64,000 nucleotides of DNA from UBA1952 sp965246765 (GTDB taxonomy: Bacteria > Bacteroidota > Bacteroidia > Chitinophagales > Chitinophagaceae), in contig CBDFFJ010000007.1 of NCBI GenBank assembly GCA_965246765.1, positions 1-64,000 of the forward strand, written 5' to 3'. This document shows, piece by piece, positions 15,476 to 24,354 of this stretch (within the stretch, counting starts at the first letter, position 1; every line of letters starts with the position of its first letter). The notes beneath the pieces are model-generated. The model had not been told where the DNA came from. It ran no database searches and saw nothing but the letters and a program-made list of their open reading frames with translations. Made by a program: the position numbers and the translations under genes.

Positions 15476-15982
15476 TTATTCAAGCCAGGCGGTGATGCTG
15501 TCGCCGTCTATGGCTACGAGTATGTTTTCCTGCAGGGTGGTGGCTATGCGCTGGCCTATGATGTCGGGAGTGATGGGGAATGCTTTGTGTTTTCTGTCCA
15601 GCAGCACTGCGAGCAGAATTTGTTCAGGGCCGGTTTCCATCAGGGGCTTTAAGGCGTAGAGAAGGGTCTTTCCGGAGTTCGCCACATCATCTACCAGCAC
15701 GAGCGAGCTGTCATTGATCGCACCGCTCAGGTTGATCGGCTCGTCCAGCGGACTTTTTTTATTCAAATCCATGCGCAGCACCTGCACGTGCAGCGGGCTG
15801 ATGACCTTCAGGTGCGCCGCCAGCCGCCGGGCGATGTGGGCGCCATTGTCTGCGATTCCGACCAGGGTGATGGAGTCGCGGTTGCTGTTGTGCTCCCATA
15901 TCTGCCAGGCCATGCGGAGGAGCTTGCGCGCTACGCGGTCTGCATCCAGGATGGGTACCCGCTGAGGAATAGTGGCGTTCAT
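15476..15982 (-). CDS. Phosphoribosyltransferase (PyrR/Hpt-like)
   Basis: This 168-residue type I phosphoribosyltransferase has the 13-residue PRPP loop LVLVDDVANSGKT (about 93-105) and an upstream flexible loop region with LRMDLNKK. GIADNGAHIARRL fits the PPi loop. It resembles the PyrR/hypoxanthine phosphoribosyltransferase group, and Bacteroidota often annotate it simply as a phosphoribosyltransferase. The natural base acceptor cannot be told. The MacB-type permease gene (stop 16004) lies 21 nt upstream on the same strand, so permease, PRTase and asparaginase could be one minus-strand transcript. Confidence 0.85.
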   Translation of the reverse strand: MNATIPQRVPILDADRVARKLLRMAWQIWEHNSNRDSITLVGIADNGAHIARRLAAHLKVISPLHVQVLRMDLNKKSPLDEPINLSGAINDSSLVLVDDVANSGKTLLYALKPLMETGPEQILLAVLLDRKHKAFPITPDIIGQRIATTLQENILVAIDGDSITAWLE

Positions 15983-16003
15983 GGGATCGGGACTAAAGAC
16001 AGA

Positions 16004-17260
16004 TTATGTGGTGCGAATGGCTACGACGGGATCCAGGCGGGAGGCGGTGATGGCGGGAATGATGCCGGCGATGGTGCCGACAATCGCAGATATGCTGACG
16101 CCGAAGATTACATTTTTAAGTGACAGGCTTACGGCAAAGTCTGCGCCATAAGTAAGGCCAAGGCCCATGAGAAAAACGAGGAAGATGCCCACTGCCCCAC
16201 CAATGATGCAGAGGGTAATGGCCTCTACCAGGAACTCGGTAAGAATGACTGAGCGGCGCGCGCCAATAGCCTTCTTCAGCCCAATTACTTTGGTGCGCTC
16301 GCGCACGGTGACGAACATGATATTGGCAATGCCAAAAGCACCAACAAGCAGCGAAAACGCGCCAATAGTGCCGCCGATCACATTGATCGTGGCAAACATC
16401 TTGTCCATCGTCTCCGACACCTGCGAGAGCTGGTTGACGGAAAAGTCGGGCCTTGCGCCGGGCCGCACTTTGCGCATGGTACGCAGCACGCCGGTTACCT
16501 CATCGCGCAGCTCATCTACTGGCACGCCGGCCTTTGCCTTTATCATCATGATCGGGTCATTATTCCAATCAAGCGAATGGGTGTCGTAAAGCGCGGACGC
16601 GGTAGCGTAAGAGATGATAATGGCGTTGTCAAAGTTGAAGCCGGCCATATTCTGGCCTTCTTTCTTGAGCACGCCGGCGATGGCAAACGAGCGCCCGCCG
16701 ATGCGGATGGTGTTGCCCACAGCTTCCTTTGTACCAAAGAGCGATTCATAAACTTCGTTGCCGATAACCAGGTTATTGCTCCCGGTCTCCAGCTCGCCCG
16801 CACTCAGATAGCGCCCTGTGGCGAGCTCCACATTCTGGATGCGGTCAAAGCCCGGCGTCACCGCGTAGAGGCCTACCCCTTTCAACTCCTGATCGCCGGT
16901 TTTGACTTCCAAATTGTTTTTCGGGTAGCAGATAGTGGCAATGGCGATGCCCGGCACGTTTTGCTGCACACCACGCAGCTCTGCAATGGAAATAGGACGG
17001 CGCTGCAGGTATTCCCACCACTTGTACTCGCCATTCTCTGGCATCCAGGGCTTACGATTGATGTAGAGCACATCAGACCCGAGGGAGGAAACGTCCTGCT
17101 GAATTTTTCCTTCCATGCTGTTGAGCACAGCCAGCACCGCTACAATGCAGAATATGCCGATGGCAATGCCCATGAGCGAGAGCGTAGTACGCAGCCGGTT
17201 GCCGCGCAGCTCGCCAAAAGCCTGCGTGATGCTGGTACCAATAATGCTGCCGACGGCCAT
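16004..17260 (-). CDS. ABC transporter permease, MacB/FtsX type
   Basis: This 418-residue membrane protein has the MacB topology: one N-terminal transmembrane helix (about 20-43, LSLMGIAIGIFCIVAVLAVL), a large periplasmic MacB-PCD domain (45-270), and three C-terminal FtsX-type helices. The conserved cytoplasmic stretch VRERTKVIGLKKAIGARR lies after the second helix. Such permeases work with a MacB-like ATPase and an efflux partner; no ATPase gene is adjacent. The ATG at 17260 (MAVGSIIG) is supported by a perfect -7 box 5 nt upstream, which overlaps the alternative GTG. Exported substrate unknown. Confidence 0.88.
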   Translation of the reverse strand: MAVGSIIGTSITQAFGELRGNRLRTTLSLMGIAIGIFCIVAVLAVLNSMEGKIQQDVSSLGSDVLYINRKPWMPENGEYKWWEYLQRRPISIAELRGVQQNVPGIAIATICYPKNNLEVKTGDQELKGVGLYAVTPGFDRIQNVELATGRYLSAGELETGSNNLVIGNEVYESLFGTKEAVGNTIRIGGRSFAIAGVLKKEGQNMAGFNFDNAIIISYATASALYDTHSLDWNNDPIMMIKAKAGVPVDELRDEVTGVLRTMRKVRPGARPDFSVNQLSQVSETMDKMFATINVIGGTIGAFSLLVGAFGIANIMFVTVRERTKVIGLKKAIGARRSVILTEFLVEAITLCIIGGAVGIFLVFLMGLGLTYGADFAVSLSLKNVIFGVSISAIVGTIAGIIPAITASRLDPVVAIRTT

Positions 17261-17265
17261 GTGCA

Positions 17266-17273
17266 CAAATGTA
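17266..17273 (-). promoter_or_regulatory. -7 box TACATTTG for the MacB-type permease
   Basis: Exact minus-strand TAnnTTTG match ending 5 nt before the ATG at 17260; a leaderless transcript is predicted. Confidence 0.65.
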
Positions 17274-17332
17274 TGATGGCAAATCGGCAGGAGCCTGCAT
17301 TACATCGCCCGACGGGCACAAGGGTACGCCCC

Positions 17333-17340
17333 TACCTTCG
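17333..17340 (+). promoter_or_regulatory. -7-like box TACCTTCG for the MFS transporter
   Basis: One mismatch from TAnnTTTG. It ends 7 nt before an in-frame TTG at 17348 and so supports that codon as the start. Confidence 0.45.
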
Positions 17341-17347
17341 CAGGGCT

Positions 17348-18631
17348 TTGTCCCGCTACTCCCGCTTCCTGCTGAAAAACCGCACGCTGAACCTGCCGCT
17401 TTTCCGGCGGTATCTGCTGATCCGCTTCTTCCTCATCATGGCCCTGAATATGCAGACGACAATTATTGTCTACTGGGTATATCAGCTCACGCATGACGTA
17501 GCCACGGTTGGACTGCTTGGGCTTTTTGAGGCGGTACCGGCCATAGGCTTCTCGCTTATATCAGGCCACGTGGTAGATCAGCGGGAGAAACGGACGATGA
17601 TTTTTGGCTGCATCCTGGCTTATCTCGCGCTTAGCATCGGATACATCACGTTGGCGCTGCCGGCTTCGCTGGCTAATGTGTCTCATATCGGTATTGTCCA
17701 CCTCATCTATGCAGGCATATTTATAGGCGGGTCTCTGCGGGCATTTATATCGCCTGCCACGTTTGCGTTGCTGGGGATGCTTGTGCCACGCAGGCATCTG
17801 CTGAATGCAGGTACCTGGAGCTCATCGGCCTGGCAGCTTGGCGCGATCGTCGGTCCGCTGCTCGCGGGTTTTCTGATCGCAGCGATCGGCATTGGCGGCA
17901 GCCTTGGCTTTGCACTCTGCTTTATCGCCATTGCACTGGCGGGCATACTGGGCATTCCGAAGCAGGCCATTATGAAGAAAGAAAAAGAGCCTATCCTGCA
18001 CAGCCTGAAGGAGGGCATGCGCTTTGTCTTTCGCACGCAGATCATCCTGGCGGCGCTGGCGCTGGATATGTTCGCCGTGCTGTTTGGCGGTGCAACGGCC
18101 CTGCTGCCTGCCTATGTGCACACGGTGCTGCGGCTGCCCGAGGGGACAGAGGAGATTGCGTTTGGCTGGCTTCGCGCGGCACCTGGGATTGGCGCTATCA
18201 TTATGTTCTTTGTCCTTGCCAACCGGCCGCTGAAGACGAATCCGGGGCCTAAGCTGCTGCTTTGCATCGGGGGTTTTGGCGCGTCCATCATCATTTTTGG
18301 CTTGTCGCGCTGGTTTGCGCTCTCGCTGGTAATGCTGGTGCTGAGCGGTGCCTTTGACGCTGTGAGCGTAGTAATCAGAGGCACAGTGCTTCAACTGAAC
18401 ACACCGGATGACATGCGCGGACGGGTGGCTGCGGTCAATACAATGTTCATCTCCTCATCCAATGAGCTGGGCGAGGTGGAAAGCGGCTTCACGGCAAAAT
18501 GGATGGGCACCGTACCGGCGATCATATTCGGGGGCTGCATGACTCTATTAGTTGCCGGGTTTACCTGGTTTGCTGCGCCAAGGATGCGGACCCTTAAGCT
18601 GGAAGCGGGAGAAAATGCACCACAGGGCTGA
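17348..18631 (+). CDS. MFS transporter
   Basis: This major facilitator protein is about 427 residues with roughly 12 hydrophobic helices; it resembles the MFS_3/enterobactin-exporter-like group. Cytoplasmic loop motifs SGHVVDQREKRTM (after helix 2) and GAFDAVSVVIRGTVLQLNTPDDMRGRVAAVN (near helix 10) are typical. The start is uncertain. The TTG at 17348 is 7 nt after a -7-like box; the ATGs at 17273 and 17276 are in frame but overlap the promoter of the divergent permease. The open frame extends further upstream only as the antisense of the permease. The substrate is unknown. Confidence 0.85.
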   Translation: MSRYSRFLLKNRTLNLPLFRRYLLIRFFLIMALNMQTTIIVYWVYQLTHDVATVGLLGLFEAVPAIGFSLISGHVVDQREKRTMIFGCILAYLALSIGYITLALPASLANVSHIGIVHLIYAGIFIGGSLRAFISPATFALLGMLVPRRHLLNAGTWSSSAWQLGAIVGPLLAGFLIAAIGIGGSLGFALCFIAIALAGILGIPKQAIMKKEKEPILHSLKEGMRFVFRTQIILAALALDMFAVLFGGATALLPAYVHTVLRLPEGTEEIAFGWLRAAPGIGAIIMFFVLANRPLKTNPGPKLLLCIGGFGASIIIFGLSRWFALSLVMLVLSGAFDAVSVVIRGTVLQLNTPDDMRGRVAAVNTMFISSSNELGEVESGFTAKWMGTVPAIIFGGCMTLLVAGFTWFAAPRMRTLKLEAGENAPQG

Positions 18632-18635
18632 GCAA

Positions 18636-19370
18636 TCAGCGGGCTCTTCTAAGGCTATCGGTCCTCAGTTCCTGACGATAGGTCTCGCGAATGCGCATCT
18701 TCAGCTCTGCTTCGGAGGCTGCACGCAGGAATTCATTCGGAATCGGGTTGCGAACGATAAAGGCTTCGGCAGCGCTGTCTGGAAGACCGGTCTGGGAAGC
18801 GACGAGGTTTGCATTGTAGCGGATGTTGGAATACTGCAGGCCTTCCAGGAAAAGCATTTCCTCTTCAAGCCGCCGCGCTGCTTTTCGTTTGCCGCTTACG
18901 ATCAATGCAAGCTCGGAGACTAGGCCGGAGGATCCTACGCCTATACCGGAATTGCTGCTTCCAAAGCTCACCTGCGAACGCGCGTACCCCAACTCTTTGT
19001 GGAAAAACTGCCGGTTAAAGGCTGAGTCTTCGCGGAATCTGGCGAGTGGTGAGCGCACTTCCACCCCCCTTAGCTCTACCGGGGCCCGCTCCAGGGGTAC
19101 TGAAATAAGCTGACTGTAAGTAGTTACCGGCAATGCATACGTCTTGAATCCCGTCCGCTCAAGACGCACGATGTCCCCCGGGAATGCGGTAAACGCAATC
19201 TGTCCTGCCGAATCGCTGAGCCAAAGCGCCCCGCTGCGGGTGTCAGTGACCAGCACTCCGGCTATCGGCGCATTTGTAAGTGCATCGTAAACTTTTCCAT
19301 GAAACTGCTGTGCTGCAGCCTGCTGGCAGCAGGCCAAAAGAAGAATAACAGCAGACAGGATAACGCGCAT
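18636..19370 (-). CDS. Secreted protein with CarboxypepD_reg-like domain
   Basis: This 244-residue protein has a signal peptide (MRVILSAVILLLACCQQAAAQ) and then one carboxypeptidase-regulatory-like beta-sandwich (residues 22-95), starting FHGKVYDALTNAPIAGVLVTD and containing the usual SDSAGQIAFTA turn. The C-terminal half is helical and charged (KRKAARRLEEEMLFLEG). This arrangement matches a family of short Bacteroidota exported proteins related to the N-terminal plug extension of SusC-like receptors. The role is unknown. Its stop lies 4 nt from the stop of the convergent MFS gene, and its start faces the ileS promoter. Confidence 0.8.
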   Translation of the reverse strand: MRVILSAVILLLACCQQAAAQQFHGKVYDALTNAPIAGVLVTDTRSGALWLSDSAGQIAFTAFPGDIVRLERTGFKTYALPVTTYSQLISVPLERAPVELRGVEVRSPLARFREDSAFNRQFFHKELGYARSQVSFGSSNSGIGVGSSGLVSELALIVSGKRKAARRLEEEMLFLEGLQYSNIRYNANLVASQTGLPDSAAEAFIVRNPIPNEFLRAASEAELKMRIRETYRQELRTDSLRRAR

Positions 19371-19446
19371 AAAGGAAACAGCGCCAAATTTCGCAGCCCT
19401 GCATCCAAAGGAATGTTAGAAAAACGGGAGGGCCTGCATCATCCGT

Positions 19447-19454
19447 TACCTTTG
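19447..19454 (+). promoter_or_regulatory. -7 box TACCTTTG for ileS
   Basis: Exact TAnnTTTG match, 9 nt before the ATG at 19464. Confidence 0.68.
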
Positions 19455-19463
19455 CGCGCCATT

Positions 19464-22400
19464 ATGGAAACGAAGCAGAAGTACCCGGAATACAGCCGTC
19501 TGAATATGCCCGGGATAGAGCAGGAAGTGCTCGCCGCCTGGAAGGCGGATAAGACGTTTCAAAAGAGCGTGGATGGCCGCGAGGGCGCTACGCCCTTTGT
19601 ATTTTATGAAGGCCCGCCGAGCGCCAATGGGCTGCCGGGCATTCACCACGTAATTAGCCGGACGCTGAAGGACTTGGTGTGTCGCTACAAGACAATGCAG
19701 GGCTTTCAGGTGACGCGCAAGGCGGGCTGGGATACGCACGGCCTGCCGGTGGAGCTGGGTGTGGAAAAGGAGCTGGGCATCACGAAGGAGGACATCGGGA
19801 CGAAGATTTCGGTGGAAGAATACAACCAGAAGTGCCGCGAGGCGGTGATGCGCTACACGGCGGAATGGGAGAGCATCACGGAGAAGATGGGCTATTGGGT
19901 GGACATGAGCGACCCGTATGTGACGTACAATACGGACTATATGGAGAGCCTGTGGTGGTGCCTGAAGCAGCTTTTTGACCGCGACCTGTTATATAAGAGT
20001 GTGAGCATCCAGCCGTACTCGCCGGCGGCGGGGACGGGATTATCGTCGCATGAATTGAACCAGCCGGGGACTTATAAGGATGTGAAGGATACTACGGTGG
20101 TGGCGATGTTCCGGACGAATTCGGAAATCGGAATGCGGAATGCGGAATGGGGGCCAACGTATTTTCTGGCTTGGACTACTACGCCTTGGACACTGCCTTC
20201 TAATTGCGGTTTGACGGTTGGGCCCAATATTGACTACGTTCTGGTGAAGACCTTTAATCCTTACACGCATGAGCCGTGCAATGTCATTCTGGCGAAGGCA
20301 TTGATAGGCAAGTGGTTTAAGGCAGAGGGGGAAAGAGGTGATTTTGCTACTTATGCGGCTACAATGGTAGCTCCGCTGGAAGGCGGTCAGCAGGGACGGG
20401 GCGCTACTATTACGCGGTCTCACGAGGATGCTGCCAATACTTCCAATGCTCCTGCCCCACAATCGGCGGCTGCAAATAAATTGGTTTTGCCTTGGGAAAT
20501 TGTTGGGGAGTTTAAAGGCCGCGACATAGAAGGCATCCGTTATGAACAGTTTCTCCCTTTTGAAGCCAATCAAAAAGGCCTCTCCGGCGGCGACCCATGG
20601 CGCGTCGTGCTCGGCGACTTCGTTACTACCGAAGACGGTACCGGCATCGTACACACCGCCCCGGCCTTTGGCGCGGATGACTTTAAGGTGGGGCAGAAAA
20701 CCGGGCTCGGCATCTTCACGCTCGTGGACAAGCAGGGCAAGTTCGTGGACGGCATGGAAGGAGGGCCGACCGACCTGCATCTCAGCGGGAAATTCGTCAA
20801 GAATTATCGCTCAGAATCGGATTGGAAAGACACTGATTTGGAAATCGCGCTTAACCTGAAGGCGGCCGGCAAGGCGTTCAAAGTGGAAAAGTATGAGCAC
20901 ACCTACCCGCATTGCTGGCGCACGGATAAGCCCATCATCTACTATCCGCTTGACGCCTGGTTTATCCGCACAACGGCGGCAAAGGAGCGGATGGTGGAAT
21001 TAAACAAAACCATCAACTGGAAACCCAAAAGCACCGGCGAAGGCCGCTTCGGCAACTGGCTGGAGAATATGGTGGACTGGAACCTCAGCCGCAGCCGCTA
21101 TTGGGGCACGCCGCTGCCTATCTGGGTAAGCGAGGACGGCGCGGAAATGAAGTGTATCGGCAGCGTGAAGGAACTGGAAGAAGAAATTACGCACGCCAAC
21201 AAGGCGCTGAACCTCAATCAATTCATTCATCCGTCCGTGTTAGCAGACGGCGAGCGGGAGCGCGATTCTTTTTCCAAAGAAGGCGGCGGCATAGACCTCC
21301 ACAAGCCCTGGGTTGACCAGATTGTGCTGGCTACGAAATACGGCAAGGCCATGCATCGCGAGCCAGACCTGATTGACGTGTGGTTTGACTCCGGCGCAAT
21401 GCCCTATGCCCAACAGCATTATCCGTTTAAGAATAAAGAAGCAATAGATAAGAACCGGGCGTTTCCGGCCGACTTTATTGCCGAAGGCGTTGACCAGACG
21501 CGGGGCTGGTTTTATACGCTGCACGCGCTGGGCGTCCTTCTTTTTGATTCCGTAGCTTATAAAACAGTGGTTTCCAACGGACTTGTCCTGGACAAGAACG
21601 GGGCTAAGATGAGCAAGCGCCTCGGCAATGTGGTCAATCCCTTTGAGACGATAGACAAGCATAGCGCCGACGCCACCCGCTGGTACCTTATTACCAATGC
21701 TTCGCCCTGGGACAGCCTGCGCTTTGACATCGGCGGCATAGGCGAAGTACAGCGTAAATTCTTTGGTACGTTATACAATACCTATCAATTCTTTGCGCTC
21801 TACGCGAATGTGGACGGCTTCAACTTCAGCGAGCGCTACATTCCGCTGGCCGAGCGCCCGGAAATTGACCGCTGGATCCTTTCCTCGCTGAACAGCCTCG
21901 TGCAGGAAGTCTCTGCGCAAATGGATGATTATGAGCCGACTCAGGCTGGTCGCGCTATTGAATATTTTCTGGACGAGCATCTAAGCAACTGGTACGTTCG
22001 CCTTTGCCGCCGCCGCTTCTGGAAGGGTGAATATGAGGGAGATAAAATTGCCGCGTATCAGACGCTTTATGAATGCCTTGAAACACTGTCCCTCCTCATC
22101 GCGCCCATTTCACCCTTCTTCTCCGATTGGTTGTATAAAAATCTGAATGGAACAACTGGCCGCCTGAAGGCCGCGTCTGTACACCTTGCAGATTTTCCGG
22201 AAGTTGATGCTTCACGCATTGATAAAACGCTGGAAGAGCGCATGAGCCTTGCTCAGGATATTTCATCGCTTGTCCTGTCCATCCGTAAGAAAGTCAATAT
22301 CAAGGTGCGTCAGCCGCTTACCCGCGTGCTCATTCCTATTACAGACGCACACATGGAGGCGCAAATCCGCCTTGTGGATGAGCTGATTAGAAATGAGGTC

Positions 22401-22970
22401 AACGTAAAGTCCATAGAATATCTGACTGATACAGAAGGCTTTATTAAGAAAAAGATTAAGCCTAACTTCAAACTGCTTGGCGCCCGCCTTGGTGCGCGTA
22501 TGAAGGATGCGGCAACGGCTATTGCCGCTATGAGCCAGCAGCAGATTGCAGCGTTGGAAAAGGCTGGCACTGTGGAGGTGATGGTTGATAGTGAAGCCAT
22601 TAGCATCGCCAAGAGCGAAACGGACATCATCGCCGAAGACATTCCCGGCTGGTCGGTGGCGAATAAGGATATGTTGACGGTGGCCTTAGACATCAAGCTC
22701 ACGCCGGAACTGGAGCAGGAAGGTCTCGCCCGTGAGTTCGTCAACCGCATCCAGAAGCTGCGTAAGGACGAAGGGCTGGAGCTAATCGACCGTATTAGCG
22801 TTTCTTATACAGGGTTTGACGCGTTGAACCTTGCCGTAATGAATTATCAACAGTATATTTGCGCCGAAATTCTGGCAGATGATATTAAATCTTTGTCAGG
22901 CATGTCAGGTGGGCACGTTGTAGAACTGAACGATGTACATCTGAATGTTTTAATTAAAAAAACATCCTAA
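19464..22970 (+). CDS. ileS: Isoleucyl-tRNA synthetase, type 2-like with GXHH motif
   Basis: This 1168-residue class I synthetase charges tRNA-Ile. It has the long, eukaryote-like (IleRS2-type) layout. The active-site HIGH motif is altered to GIHH (residues 59-62, in NGLPGIHHV). The KMSKR loop is at about residue 714 (GAKMSKRLGN), with the CP1 editing domain between them and a tRNA anticodon-binding C terminus. Two features are unusual: a short heptanucleotide-derived insert at residues about 219-228, and a Ser/Ala/Gln-rich stretch at about 286-339 inside the editing-domain region. The ATG at 19464 is favoured by the promoter box 9 nt upstream; the longer in-frame opening overlaps the opposite-strand gene. 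The TraR/DksA gene follows after 3 nt. Confidence 0.95.
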   Translation: METKQKYPEYSRLNMPGIEQEVLAAWKADKTFQKSVDGREGATPFVFYEGPPSANGLPGIHHVISRTLKDLVCRYKTMQGFQVTRKAGWDTHGLPVELGVEKELGITKEDIGTKISVEEYNQKCREAVMRYTAEWESITEKMGYWVDMSDPYVTYNTDYMESLWWCLKQLFDRDLLYKSVSIQPYSPAAGTGLSSHELNQPGTYKDVKDTTVVAMFRTNSEIGMRNAEWGPTYFLAWTTTPWTLPSNCGLTVGPNIDYVLVKTFNPYTHEPCNVILAKALIGKWFKAEGERGDFATYAATMVAPLEGGQQGRGATITRSHEDAANTSNAPAPQSAAANKLVLPWEIVGEFKGRDIEGIRYEQFLPFEANQKGLSGGDPWRVVLGDFVTTEDGTGIVHTAPAFGADDFKVGQKTGLGIFTLVDKQGKFVDGMEGGPTDLHLSGKFVKNYRSESDWKDTDLEIALNLKAAGKAFKVEKYEHTYPHCWRTDKPIIYYPLDAWFIRTTAAKERMVELNKTINWKPKSTGEGRFGNWLENMVDWNLSRSRYWGTPLPIWVSEDGAEMKCIGSVKELEEEITHANKALNLNQFIHPSVLADGERERDSFSKEGGGIDLHKPWVDQIVLATKYGKAMHREPDLIDVWFDSGAMPYAQQHYPFKNKEAIDKNRAFPADFIAEGVDQTRGWFYTLHALGVLLFDSVAYKTVVSNGLVLDKNGAKMSKRLGNVVNPFETIDKHSADATRWYLITNASPWDSLRFDIGGIGEVQRKFFGTLYNTYQFFALYANVDGFNFSERYIPLAERPEIDRWILSSLNSLVQEVSAQMDDYEPTQAGRAIEYFLDEHLSNWYVRLCRRRFWKGEYEGDKIAAYQTLYECLETLSLLIAPISPFFSDWLYKNLNGTTGRLKAASVHLADFPEVDASRIDKTLEERMSLAQDISSLVLSIRKKVNIKVRQPLTRVLIPITDAHMEAQIRLVDELIRNEVNVKSIEYLTDTEGFIKKKIKPNFKLLGARLGARMKDAATAIAAMSQQQIAALEKAGTVEVMVDSEAISIAKSETDIIAEDIPGWSVANKDMLTVALDIKLTPELEQEGLAREFVNRIQKLRKDEGLELIDRISVSYTGFDALNLAVMNYQQYICAEILADDIKSLSGMSGGHVVELNDVHLNVLIKKTS
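20120..20147. repeat. Degenerate heptanucleotide repeat inside ileS
   Basis: Four 7-bp units of form (T/A)(T/G)CGGAA occupy 20120-20147 and are translated in frame (NSEIGMRNAEW). No frame change results. Confidence 0.8.
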
Positions 22971-22973
22971 AGA

Positions 22974-24110
22974 ATGGCTACGCCAAAAAAACCTGTTGGT
23001 AAGGTGATAAATAAGAAAGCAGCGCCCGCTCCGGCAACGAAAAAAGTGGTTGTCGCTGCCGTGAAGAAGTCTGCTTCAGTTGCTCCAAAGGCGGCGGGAA
23101 TTACTTCCAAATCTGCGCAGGTTAAAGCCGCTGCTCCCGCCAAAAAGGCGGCGGTAAAAGCTGCTCCGGCACCCGCAAAAAAGGCCATCGGTTCGCCCGC
23201 AAAGGCGGCTGCGGCAAAGAAGGCTGTGGCTCCTCCGAAGGCCGTAGCTAAGCCTGTTACAGCGCCGGCTAAGGCGGCGGCCGAAAAGACTGTGGCGCCG
23301 TCAAAAGCTGCCTCTCCGGCAGTTAAGAAGCCTCTAGCCAAGGCTCCTGCTCCGCTGAAAAAAACGGCGCCAGTGGCAGCGGCATCTGCGAAGAAGGAGA
23401 CTTCTAAAAAAGAGGTCCCTACTGCCGAGACGCCGGTTGTGGTTAAGAAAGAGACGAAAGCAGAACGAAAAGCCGCGCTGAAGCGCACAGCCTCTGCCGT
23501 TCAGCGTGTTCAGGCCCGCATAGCTACGTCAATACCTAAACCGCAGCCTAAGCCTGCACCATTGCCCACTGTTATGCCGGGCCGTGATGAAAAAAAGAGC
23601 AATGTGATTATCGCTCATCGCCGCATTGCCAAGCCGAAAGAGGAAGAAGTGGTTGATAATAGCTTGACTATGACTGAATATCAGCCTGAGTTCAAGCGCT
23701 CTATCTTAGATAAGGAAGAAAAGGAGACCGGGCCGACATACCGCTACAGTGACGAGGATCTGAATGAGTTTAAAGAATTGATTACCGGACGCCTTGCTAC
23801 AGCTCGTCGTGAGCTTGCTTACCAGCAGGGCCTTATCACTCACCGCGATGCTACGGGTGCTGAAGACACGGAGAATCGCTACATGAATATGGAAGACGGA
23901 AGCGGTGCCATGGAGCGTGAGCAACTTGCTCAGCTTGCCAGCCGTCAGATTCAATTCATTAATCACCTGGAGAAGGCGCTTATCCGCATTGAAAATAAAA
24001 CTTATGGTATCTGCCGTGTAACGGGCAAGCTGATTGATAAAGCCCGCCTTCGCGCAGTGCCGCATGCGACACTGAGTATTGAGGCGAAAAATCTGATGAG
24101 CTCAAAGTAA
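22974..24110 (+). CDS. TraR/DksA family protein with histone H1-like N terminus
   Basis: This 378-residue protein has two parts. Residues 1 to about 190 are a low-complexity tail of Lys, Ala, Pro and Val (repeated AKKA, APAKKA, VKKE), like histone H1 C-terminal tails. The C-terminal part (about 245-378) is the TraR/DksA family coiled-coil domain with the pattern YGICRVTGKLIDKARLRAVPHA. The usual zinc-finger cysteines are mostly gone: only the first (GIC) remains, so no zinc is expected. Members bind RNA polymerase through the secondary channel. It starts 3 nt after the ileS stop, the ileS-traR order seen in Bacteroidota, and a hairpin terminator follows. DNA binding by the tail is inferred. 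Confidence 0.85.
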   Translation: MATPKKPVGKVINKKAAPAPATKKVVVAAVKKSASVAPKAAGITSKSAQVKAAAPAKKAAVKAAPAPAKKAIGSPAKAAAAKKAVAPPKAVAKPVTAPAKAAAEKTVAPSKAASPAVKKPLAKAPAPLKKTAPVAAASAKKETSKKEVPTAETPVVVKKETKAERKAALKRTASAVQRVQARIATSIPKPQPKPAPLPTVMPGRDEKKSNVIIAHRRIAKPKEEEVVDNSLTMTEYQPEFKRSILDKEEKETGPTYRYSDEDLNEFKELITGRLATARRELAYQQGLITHRDATGAEDTENRYMNMEDGSGAMEREQLAQLASRQIQFINHLEKALIRIENKTYGICRVTGKLIDKARLRAVPHATLSIEAKNLMSSK

Positions 24111-24130
24111 CAGGTTGCTTATTATAGAAA

Positions 24131-24157
24131 GCCGCAATCAATGGTTGCGGCTTTTTT
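24131..24157 (+). terminator. Rho-independent terminator of ileS-traR transcript
   Basis: GCCGCAA, 7-nt loop, TTGCGGC, then CTTTTTT; 21 nt after the TraR/DksA stop. Confidence 0.88.
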
Positions 24158-24299
24158 ATGTCCTCTTTATAGGGCAATATTTTAAACGGTTGAGGTCGTA
24201 CTCTATGCCGTAACGTGTTTGTGCCAAAGTATGTGACCGTTTCTTTCCCGGAATGATCATGACTATATAGGCCTGATTCAGAAAAGCTCAAATAAAAAT

Positions 24300-24328
24300 C
24301 CCCTGAAAAATTTTCAGGGGACTTTTTT
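24300..24328. terminator. Bidirectional terminator between traR and T9SS gene 1
   Basis: Strong hairpin CCCCTGAAAA-A-TTTTCAGGGG (24300-24320). Plus-strand T-run at 24323-24328; on the minus strand the run is ATTTTTATT, so it can end the T9SS gene as well. Confidence 0.85.
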
Positions 24329-24354
24329 ACTGCAATATATTTTCAGCAATGTTA

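Noticed and set aside
14951..15652. Plus-strand 233-codon frame over the isoaspartyl peptidase and PRTase
   Set aside because: Spans two oppositely coded genes with no conserved features.
16577..17347. Upstream extension of the MFS transporter frame
   Set aside because: The first 226 codons are the antisense of the permease; transporter helices begin only after 17348.
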